Origin: Treponema sp. UBA3649
GTDB taxonomy: Bacteria > Spirochaetota > Spirochaetia > Treponematales > Treponemataceae
Length of the DNA: 15,328 nucleotides
NCBI GenBank assembly: GCA_002373325.1
Contig: DFKI01000183.1
Coordinates: forward strand, 1-15,328
Reading direction: 5' to 3'
Shown: positions 6,269 to 12,278 of the stretch, piece by piece
Layout of the letters: each line of letters opens with the position of its first letter
Numbering within the stretch: the stretch's first letter is position 1
The notes under the pieces: model-generated
Seen by the model: the letters and a program-made list of their open reading frames with translations, nothing else
The model's database searches: none
What the model was told of the DNA's origin: nothing
Translations under genes and position numbers: made by a program

Positions 6269-7132
6269 TTATTTTTTCAGTTTGTCTTCAGAAAGCAGCT
6301 TTTTCTCCACAGCGTCAATCACAAAATCCGGAGTACTCGCCCCTGCAGCAAGTCCCACAGTTTCAAGACAGAAGAATTCCGCAGGTATCTCAGTCTCGTC
6401 CTCAATCAAAGCTGATTTTTCACAGATTTTAAGAGCACTTTCATAAAGGCGTCTGGTATTTGCTGAATTTTTTCCACCGATTATGAGAATTCCGTCCGAT
6501 TTTCCCTCGAGAGCCAAAAGAGCTTCCTGTCTTTTCATGGTGGCAGAGCAGATTGAGCGGAAAATTATCGCGTCCGGGCATTTTTCCAAAACCACACTCA
6601 CAATCCGCTCGTATTCCGTGGGACTGAAGGTGGTCTGGGCAATCAAAAGCGACTTTCCGGTAATCTCAAGTTTTGAAGCCTCGCCGCAGTCCTGAACCAC
6701 GGTCACTTTGGCACCCGGCACACAGTAAGAGGCGATGCTTGTCACTTCCCCATGGTTTCTGTCCCCGGCGATTATGATATAATATCCCTTTTCACTCCAT
6801 TCGTGAACTCGTCGCTGACTCAAATGAACTTTCGGACATGTCGCGTCCACAACGAAGGCATTTTTCTCTTGAAGTTTTCTTAAAACATGCGGTGTAGTAC
6901 CATGAGCACGGATTACGACTCTCGCACCATCAGGAAAATCACTTTCCAGAGAAGAATCGAGAACTCCCATCCCGCGTTTGGAAAAGGAATCCATGACCGA
7001 GGGATTGTGAATCAGGGGACCGAGAGTAAAACACGGGGAGCCGCAACTTTCCGAGAGAGCCTTTTCAGCAGCATCCACGGCACGTCTCACTCCCATGCAG
7101 AAACCAAGGACTTCAGCGCGGACAATTCTCAT
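6269..7132 (-). CDS. ispH: 4-hydroxy-3-methylbut-2-enyl diphosphate reductase
   Basis: Last enzyme of the non-mevalonate (MEP) isoprenoid pathway, reducing HMBPP to IPP and DMAPP with an iron-sulfur cluster; cytoplasmic. It has 287 residues, near the usual 290-320. The three cluster cysteines are Cys12 in LGFCMGVRRAVD, Cys99 in VDATCPKV and Cys195 in RSICSATMKRQEA. Substrate-contact histidines are at 42 (GPLIHN), 77 (RAHGT) and 127 (NHGEV, with Glu129 as the probable proton-relay residue). The C-terminal GGKNSANTRRL is the family's diphosphate-binding stretch. It lies eight bases after the upstream gene. No Shine-Dalgarno is visible in front of the ATG, so translation is probably coupled to that gene. 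Confidence 0.97.
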   Translation of the reverse strand: MRIVRAEVLGFCMGVRRAVDAAEKALSESCGSPCFTLGPLIHNPSVMDSFSKRGMGVLDSSLESDFPDGARVVIRAHGTTPHVLRKLQEKNAFVVDATCPKVHLSQRRVHEWSEKGYYIIIAGDRNHGEVTSIASYCVPGAKVTVVQDCGEASKLEITGKSLLIAQTTFSPTEYERIVSVVLEKCPDAIIFRSICSATMKRQEALLALEGKSDGILIIGGKNSANTRRLYESALKICEKSALIEDETEIPAEFFCLETVGLAAGASTPDFVIDAVEKKLLSEDKLKK

Positions 7133-7140
7133 AAAATCAA

Positions 7141-8511
7141 TTAAAGTCCCAAAAGCTGTGCTTTTTTAAGTTTATATTCATCTTCATCTATCAGCTCGTC
7201 CTCATAAAGTTTCTTGAGCAAAAGGAGGTTCTCCGCAAGGTCTCCGCCGCCAAAATCAGAATCCTTATCCCCTTCCTCCGGCTCAATTTTCTCCACATCA
7301 TGTAAATCTGGAGAAATATCATCATCGGATGCCACATTTTCTTCCATACCATTTGATTCTGAACCAAAAGCGGTGTCCGCATCAGGCTCTGCTTCTGGTT
7401 CCGTCTCAAGTTCTGATTCAGTCTCTGCTACTTCAAGATCATTTGTCCGGGAATCAACGTCTATAGCCGCAACGTCTGTAGCCGCAATGTCTGTAGCCGC
7501 AACTTCTGAAATCGCAACGTCTGAAACCTCAGATTCGGAATCGGGCTCGGAAAAATCGTCACAGGACTTCTCCGTAAAATCCTCGTCGGATTCATCAAAA
7601 ATAAAATCACCGCCGGAAATTGCCGAAGTATAGATATCAGGCTCAAAAATTCCCTCGGAGGAAATGTCATCGTCCACGGTCATGGAAATCTGCCTGTCAT
7701 CATCCCCGTCATCAAAATCCTCGAAAGAAAGAACCGACCCAGGAGCTGAGGGAGAGAGTTTTTTCACCGAAAGCATGGACTTTTCCTTTACAAACGTAAG
7801 GTACAAATCATCAAAGCGAGTGGATGCCTCAATCTTATAGTCCTTTCTGGCATCGATTATCTCCACGACCCAGCTCGGCTCAAAAGAATCGATTGCTCCC
7901 TGCACATCCGACCAGAGACGACCGCCCCTCACCACGCCAAAAACATCCCAGAGTCCGCTCTTCGGCTCACGGTAAAAAATCACGCAGTTGGGAGCGTCAA
8001 GCACACGAAGATTGGAGCTGTAATCGGGTCGAAGCGCGTTGGTCCTTAGTTTTATGACACCTTTTTCCCTGGAATCCTCAATGCGGTCAAAACCAGTCTC
8101 CGATCCCACAAAAGACACGCTCGAATCAAAGACACGCAGCCTCAGGTCATGCCCCTCGACGGACGCAATCACATTAAAATCATCTGAAAGATTAGTAACA
8201 AAAGCGACGTAAACAGGCTTTTTCAACCCCGGCTTCTTGTATGCCTTTGCCTCAGAGCCAAAAGAAGGCAAGTCAACTTCCCCAGCCCTCTTCCAGGAGT
8301 CCTTCTCATTACTGTAAAAATAGAAGTCGAATTTTCCACGGCTGGCGGAGCTGTAGTTCAGGACAAAAATATCATCCCTGAAACCGGCCTTAAAATCACG
8401 CAAATTGATTACGGTTCCGCCATCAAAGACAGGAACTGATTCCTTGGGCTTGGCAAAGACCGTCGGTGCGGCGAGAATGAGAGCAAAAAGAATCCAGATA
8501 CATTTTTTCAT
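7141..8511 (-). CDS. secreted acidic protein with C-terminal SHOCT-like domain
   Basis: Function unknown. 456 residues. A signal peptide is clear at 1-20 (MKK start, hydrophobic core, cleavage after VFA) with no lipobox cysteine, so the product is probably periplasmic. Residues ~25-250 look like a folded beta-rich domain that I cannot assign. Residues ~255-425 are strongly acidic and low in complexity (runs of D, E, S), including five pentapeptides near 328-352. The last ~28 residues (LLLLKKLYEDELIDEDEY, then KLKKAQLL) match the pattern of SHOCT, a short helical domain found at the C-terminus of many unrelated proteins and thought to mediate oligomerisation. The start has GGAGG eight bases or fewer upstream and a promoter at 8579-8607. 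It leads the ispH operon; a functional link to ispH is not evident. Confidence 0.85.
   Translation of the reverse strand: MKKCIWILFALILAAPTVFAKPKESVPVFDGGTVINLRDFKAGFRDDIFVLNYSSASRGKFDFYFYSNEKDSWKRAGEVDLPSFGSEAKAYKKPGLKKPVYVAFVTNLSDDFNVIASVEGHDLRLRVFDSSVSFVGSETGFDRIEDSREKGVIKLRTNALRPDYSSNLRVLDAPNCVIFYREPKSGLWDVFGVVRGGRLWSDVQGAIDSFEPSWVVEIIDARKDYKIEASTRFDDLYLTFVKEKSMLSVKKLSPSAPGSVLSFEDFDDGDDDRQISMTVDDDISSEGIFEPDIYTSAISGGDFIFDESDEDFTEKSCDDFSEPDSESEVSDVAISEVAATDIAATDVAAIDVDSRTNDLEVAETESELETEPEAEPDADTAFGSESNGMEENVASDDDISPDLHDVEKIEPEEGDKDSDFGGGDLAENLLLLKKLYEDELIDEDEYKLKKAQLLGL
7457..7531 (-). repeat. five 15-bp in-frame tandem repeats
   Basis: Units at 7457-7471, 7472-7486, 7487-7501, 7502-7516 and 7517-7531. 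The plus-strand form is ACGTCTGTAGCCGCA; units 1 and 3 each differ from unit 2 at one base, and units 4 and 5 are more diverged. Because 15 is a multiple of three, copy changes add or remove pentapeptides of type ATDVA without a frameshift. They sit in the acidic, probably disordered part of the SHOCT-domain protein. Confidence 0.85.
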
Positions 8512-8578
8512 AAATCCTCCGGGATTCAGGCAGATTTTCAGTCATCAAAAAAAAGATTGCGACCCTTCATCCAAAAAC

Positions 8579-8607
8579 ATTCTAACGCAGAATCAAAGGG
8601 ATTTCAA
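8579..8607 (-). promoter_or_regulatory. predicted promoter of the SHOCT protein-ispH-HAD-HAD operon
   Basis: Read on the minus strand: TTGAAA (8607-8602), 17-base spacer, TAGAAT (8584-8579). Start near 8572, giving a ~60-base leader that ends in a GGAGG Shine-Dalgarno before the ATG at 8511. It lies directly behind the secF terminator. Confidence 0.75.
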
Positions 8608-8619
8608 GCATTTTAAAAT

Positions 8620-8656
8620 AAAAAAAACCGGCTGTCATAAAAAAACAACCGGCTTT
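8620..8656 (-). terminator. terminator of the yajC-secD-secF operon, minus-strand specific
   Basis: On the minus-strand RNA, 8656-8645 pairs with 8635-8624 over 12 positions (AAAGCCGGUUGU with ACAGCCGGUUUU), using two G-U wobbles, around a 9-base loop and followed by further U. It begins eight bases past the secF stop. On the plus strand the wobbles become A-C mismatches, so the hairpin is much weaker in that direction. Confidence 0.85.
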
Positions 8657-8663
8657 CGAAAGA

Positions 8664-9896
8664 CTACTCCTTCTCAAACTTTGATTTCGTTGTATGCGGC
8701 TTGATGTGGTTAGCCCATTCACCGCTCTGCCAGTTTCGTCTCACGCTGTTGATGAATCCCGAGCTGATGAAAATCGACGAGTAACATCCGGAAACAAGAC
8801 CGATGGTAAGAACAATCGCGAAAGTCTCGATGTCTCCGCTCGTAAAGACCCAGAGTGAAATGGATGCGAACATGGTCGTGACGGTCGTGATGATTGAGCG
8901 CGTCAAAGTATCGTTGAGGGACTTGTTCACGATCTCAGTAAAATTCTTCGCCTGCATGAGCTTGATGTTTTCCCTCATACGGTCCAGGATAACGACGGTC
9001 GCGTTAATTGAATATCCGAAGATTGTAAGGATAGCTGCAAGTGTCGTCGTCGAGAACTCAATCTGGAACCATGCGATGAAGGTGAACATAATGAGGAAGT
9101 CATGGAGCAAAGCGATGATCGCACCAAGGGCAAAATCCCAGTGGAAGCGGATTGTCGCATAGAGCCAAATCAAGAAAATCGTGAGGATTGAAAGAAGGAT
9201 TGAGCGCCAAAGCAAGGATGAAGACCAGTTCGCGCCGACAAAATCCTGCCTGATTACAGGAACATTGTCAGAACCGAATTTTGTCTGCAAAGCCTTGACA
9301 ATTTTTTCCTGAATATCCTGGGAAGTCTCCTCTGAATTTTTGTCCAGCTTGGCCCTGACCTGGAAACTCTTGTTCACGTCCGTACCGAGCTCCTTTACGG
9401 AAACTCCAAGGCTCTCCACTGCGGCCCTCACGTCGTCAATGGATGTCGTGCTTTCGGAAGGAACATAGAGCTTGTATGGAACGGATGAAAGACGGGAAGT
9501 CACCATGCTGTTCACGAAAATTCCGTATGAGTCCGCGCTTCCAGAATTCAAAACCTTCGCGCTCACTCCGGGAACTGTTGAAAGTGCCGATGCCATGAGC
9601 TCGACCGTCGGATTCTGTCCGAAAGTAAATTTCTTGGTCTCATTGTCCGCACCTGCTCCGCTTATCACAAGGCTCAGGCTTGTACTGTCCAACTCAACGT
9701 TGACTGTGGCCGAACCGGAATAAGTAAGCTCCATCGACGCCGGCGCAATCCTCACTTCCTGAACCAGACCGGGCACAAAATCAATGCTGAAATTGATTCC
9801 GCGAACGAAAATCCCTGCGATTCCAGCAAGAATTATGACAAGTGACAAAATGGCACACGGGAGGAATGCCTTATTGAACTTAAAATTGCTTTTCAT
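8664..9896 (-). CDS. secF: protein translocase subunit SecF (variant)
   Basis: SecF works with SecD in the inner membrane, using the ion gradient to help pull preproteins through SecYEG. It has 410 residues, clearly longer than E. coli SecF (323). TM1 is about 12-32. A periplasmic segment of ~195 residues follows, roughly 95 more than in E. coli. The C-terminal TM bundle (~229-385) contains IALLHDFLIM, GYSINATVVILDRMREN and NDTLTRSIITTVTT. Two departures stand out. Ala299 replaces the Asp in the GYSxND motif (E. coli Asp213), which is reported as functionally essential. The first motif reads SIDFVPG where GxDFxGG is usual. Arg333 and the other motifs are kept. The start codon shares one base with the secD stop (TAATG), with a G-rich Shine-Dalgarno in the end of secD. 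It is the last gene of the operon. Confidence 0.94.
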   Translation of the reverse strand: MKSNFKFNKAFLPCAILSLVIILAGIAGIFVRGINFSIDFVPGLVQEVRIAPASMELTYSGSATVNVELDSTSLSLVISGAGADNETKKFTFGQNPTVELMASALSTVPGVSAKVLNSGSADSYGIFVNSMVTSRLSSVPYKLYVPSESTTSIDDVRAAVESLGVSVKELGTDVNKSFQVRAKLDKNSEETSQDIQEKIVKALQTKFGSDNVPVIRQDFVGANWSSSLLWRSILLSILTIFLIWLYATIRFHWDFALGAIIALLHDFLIMFTFIAWFQIEFSTTTLAAILTIFGYSINATVVILDRMRENIKLMQAKNFTEIVNKSLNDTLTRSIITTVTTMFASISLWVFTSGDIETFAIVLTIGLVSGCYSSIFISSGFINSVRRNWQSGEWANHIKPHTTKSKFEKE

Positions 9897-11635
9897 TATT
9901 TTACCCCCCAGCCGATGCTGACGTTCTTTTTATGGAATGCTTCGGTTCCCACATCGAACATCAGGCGAGATACAACAAGCGCGGTGAACAGAGTTGAGAC
10001 CACACCGATTGCAAGGCTGTATGCGAATCCCTGGATTGAGCCGGAACCAAGCTGAGACATGAAGGCGGCTGCGATGAACGTAGTGATGTTCGAGTCAAGG
10101 ATTGCCCAGAGAGCGTTGGAGAATCCCGCAGAAACAGCGGATGCACGGTCCTTTCCGAGCTTGATTTCCTCCTTGATTCGCTCAAAGATGATTACGTTAG
10201 CGTCAACCGCCATACCAATCGTCAAAATCATACCGGCGATGGACGGAAGCGTGATTGTGAGGTTCAATGCGCTCAGGATGCTGAACATGATGTAGAGGTT
10301 GAGGACCTGTGCCACACAAGCGTTGAATCCTGCCCCGTGATACCAAATCAGCATGAAAATCATGATTGCGGCAAGACCGATCGCGATGGCGAAAATTCCC
10401 TGCCTGATTGCCTGGTCTCCCAAAGACGCGCCGATAACCTGCTGGCTTTCCACATCAAGAGGAACATCAAGCCATGCAGTCTGAAGCACCTTCTGAAGGT
10501 TCTGAGCCTCCTGCTGACCGAATCCCGTGATTGCGACCTGACCGCCCGTGATTGCAGTTCGGATTGTCGCGTTGGACTTAACCCTGTCGTCACTTACGAT
10601 GGCAAGGTTCTTTCCCACGTTGTTGCTTGTGAACTCCGCGAAAATCTGGGCTCCTTCCCCGTCAAGGGTAAAGCTTACCTGTGGTTTTCCGGTGATATCC
10701 TCGGTTCCGACCTCGGCTGAGCGGATGTGCTTTCCGTCAAGTATGGCCTCTTTTTTGACCACAAGATAGCCTTCCCTCTGGTCCAGTCCGTAATCGTCCG
10801 TCGTATAGTAACCGAGCACCTCACAGTCCTCCGGTATAATAGAAGGATCTATCAGATTTCCCTGGCTGTCGAAAGTGCCTGTCCTGTTAGCCTGATAATG
10901 AGTGTTGAAGGAAGACGTAGCCTCAGTGTCAACAAGACGGAAATTCAGAATTCCGCGTCCACGGATGATTGAGTTAATCTGGTCAGCCTCCGCGCTTCCC
11001 GGAATCTCTATGTAGATTCGGTCCTCTCCCTGCTGCCTGATTGTGGGGGAGCTGAGTCCAAAGCGGTCAATGCGGTTGGTCAAAGTCTCAATGGCCTGAC
11101 TCATGGCTGTAGCGCGCAAAGTCTCGGGGTCAACAGAGCTCGTCGCATCCTGTGCGTTTACTACGGCATCCAAATCAGCCTTGACGATTACGCTCATTCC
11201 ACCGCTCAGGTCAAGTCCCAGCTTAACGGAATTCTTGTAATTCTTTTTGTCGGCAAGAATCTTGTTCCTGTAGCGACCCTCAATCAAATCGGAAATCTCC
11301 TTTTCGCTTGAGAATGATGCGAGCGCGTCACGGAGCGTCATCGGGGACGGAACATCCTTCTCCATGTCCTTGTAATTCTTTTTTGCGGTCTTGAGCAACC
11401 ATGCCTGATCCTCACCAAGCTCTGCGGATGGATTTGATTTCACGGCTTCCTTGAGTTCCGCCACGTCAGATGCGGCCTTTACGCTCGAATAGTCCTTGAT
11501 GTTCTCAAGCGTACTCAAAGCAAGCGCCTTGTCTTCTTTCGGAGTCATTGCGTACCACTTGAGTGACGGCCAGAGAAAGCCGAAGCAGACCGCAAGAACT
11601 ACGAGAATAAAAATAAAACGACTTCTCTTATTCAT
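9896..11635 (-). CDS. secD: protein translocase subunit SecD
   Basis: Inner-membrane partner of SecF in late preprotein translocation. It has 579 residues from the chosen start, comparable with E. coli SecD (615). TM1 is about 6-24. The periplasmic part carries KLGLDLSGGMSV (~138-149), the usual SecD motif, and the IEIPGS and GFGQQEAQNL motifs. Five C-terminal TM segments (~410-565) contain GMAVDANVIIFERIKEE, with the conserved ion-relay Asp478 (E. coli Asp519) intact. I chose MNKRSRF at 11635 over the ATG at 11683, because the longer form adds 16 residues lying wholly inside yajC and in front of the membrane anchor. With this start the gene overlaps yajC by eight bases (ATGAATAA), and no good Shine-Dalgarno is present, so translational coupling is likely. 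Confidence 0.95.
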   Translation of the reverse strand: MNKRSRFIFILVVLAVCFGFLWPSLKWYAMTPKEDKALALSTLENIKDYSSVKAASDVAELKEAVKSNPSAELGEDQAWLLKTAKKNYKDMEKDVPSPMTLRDALASFSSEKEISDLIEGRYRNKILADKKNYKNSVKLGLDLSGGMSVIVKADLDAVVNAQDATSSVDPETLRATAMSQAIETLTNRIDRFGLSSPTIRQQGEDRIYIEIPGSAEADQINSIIRGRGILNFRLVDTEATSSFNTHYQANRTGTFDSQGNLIDPSIIPEDCEVLGYYTTDDYGLDQREGYLVVKKEAILDGKHIRSAEVGTEDITGKPQVSFTLDGEGAQIFAEFTSNNVGKNLAIVSDDRVKSNATIRTAITGGQVAITGFGQQEAQNLQKVLQTAWLDVPLDVESQQVIGASLGDQAIRQGIFAIAIGLAAIMIFMLIWYHGAGFNACVAQVLNLYIMFSILSALNLTITLPSIAGMILTIGMAVDANVIIFERIKEEIKLGKDRASAVSAGFSNALWAILDSNITTFIAAAFMSQLGSGSIQGFAYSLAIGVVSTLFTALVVSRLMFDVGTEAFHKKNVSIGWGVK

Positions 11636-12083
11636 CTTTTGTTGTCCCGGATTCTGTCTCAGCGTTCTCAGCAGGAGCAGCATCCTTTTCCTTTATTTCA
11701 GCGGCGATTCTGTCCGTCTTCCTGCCAAAGAGACTTTTTTTCTCTGGCTCAACCTTCTCAGGCTCGGCAGGCTTGTCTACAATGACTGTAGCAATGGCAG
11801 TTCTGTTGAATTCGATTCTTGAACCGTCCTCAACTTTCACAATCACCGTTTTTTCCTTTGTAGAAGCGATAGATCCGTGTATTCCACCGACAGTAACAAC
11901 CTTGTCGCCTTTTTTCAGGGCGGCAATCATCTTCTCGGTTTCCTTCTGCTTTTTGTTCTGCGGACGAATCATGAAAAAATACATGATGAGCAGAAGAAGC
12001 AGCAAGGGAACAAAAGTAATCAACCCGGAGCCGGCTGGCATCGCAGCTGAGGCATCCTGAAGAAACATCGGACTAATATGCAT
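11628..12083 (-). CDS. yajC: preprotein translocase subunit YajC
   Basis: Small single-span membrane protein that associates with SecDF. It has 151 residues, longer than the usual ~110. A short periplasmic N-terminus precedes one TM segment (~21-39), then the family hallmark RPQNKKQKE (40-48) and the cytoplasmic domain with LKKGDKVVTVGGIHG (56-70) and DGSRIEFNRTAI (86-97). The extra length is a Lys/Glu/Ala-rich tail (~103-151), which also carries the secD start region in another frame. The start has GGAAGG about five bases upstream. It is the first gene of yajC-secD-secF, transcribed from the promoter at 12119-12147. Confidence 0.96.
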   Translation of the reverse strand: MHISPMFLQDASAAMPAGSGLITFVPLLLLLLIMYFFMIRPQNKKQKETEKMIAALKKGDKVVTVGGIHGSIASTKEKTVIVKVEDGSRIEFNRTAIATVIVDKPAEPEKVEPEKKSLFGRKTDRIAAEIKEKDAAPAENAETESGTTKDE

Positions 12084-12118
12084 AGTTTCCTTCCTTCATT
12101 TTAAAATGGTAGTGCCAT

Positions 12119-12147
12119 AGAATAGCATGATTTGAAATATAATTCAA
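12119..12147 (-). promoter_or_regulatory. predicted promoter of yajC-secD-secF
   Basis: Read on the minus strand: TTGAAT (12147-12142), 17-base spacer ending TGC (extended -10), TATTCT (12124-12119). Start near 12112, leader about 29 bases to the yajC ATG. Confidence 0.72.
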
Positions 12148-12205
12148 GTACTTTTTTACAAGGGATTTTCCAAAATCAGAATTTTCTGAGCAGCAGCAGG
12201 AATTT

Positions 12206-12253
12206 AAAAGGACATCCCAAAAACTCAGTGTCAACTTAGCTTCCGAGATGTCC
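12206..12253 (-). terminator. probable terminator of the cellobiose phosphorylase gene
   Basis: GGACATC on the minus strand (12253-12247) pairs with GATGTCC (12216-12210), immediately followed by four T. An inner five-position stem (12247-12243 with 12228-12224, one wobble) shares one base with it, and an unpaired T/G-rich stretch of about eight bases lies on the 3' side. It begins 25 bases past the stop codon. The short T-run and large bulge make it weaker than the other terminators here. Confidence 0.55.
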
Positions 12254-12278
12254 CCAAAATCAATCAGAAAGAGTCAAA

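Noticed and set aside
7457..7531. CRISPR array or regulatory iterons
   Set aside because: The 15-bp units adjoin without spacers and are in frame within a coding region, so they are coding repeats.
11636..11683. Upstream ATG at 11683 as the secD start
   Set aside because: It would add 16 residues in front of the membrane anchor, entirely inside yajC. The ATG at 11635 gives a normal signal-anchor start (MNKRSRF).
12176..12190. Inverted repeat TCAGAA/TTCTGA between yajC and the cellobiose phosphorylase gene
   Set aside because: The arms are short and almost without loop, there is no T-run, and it is not placed at a promoter or gene end.
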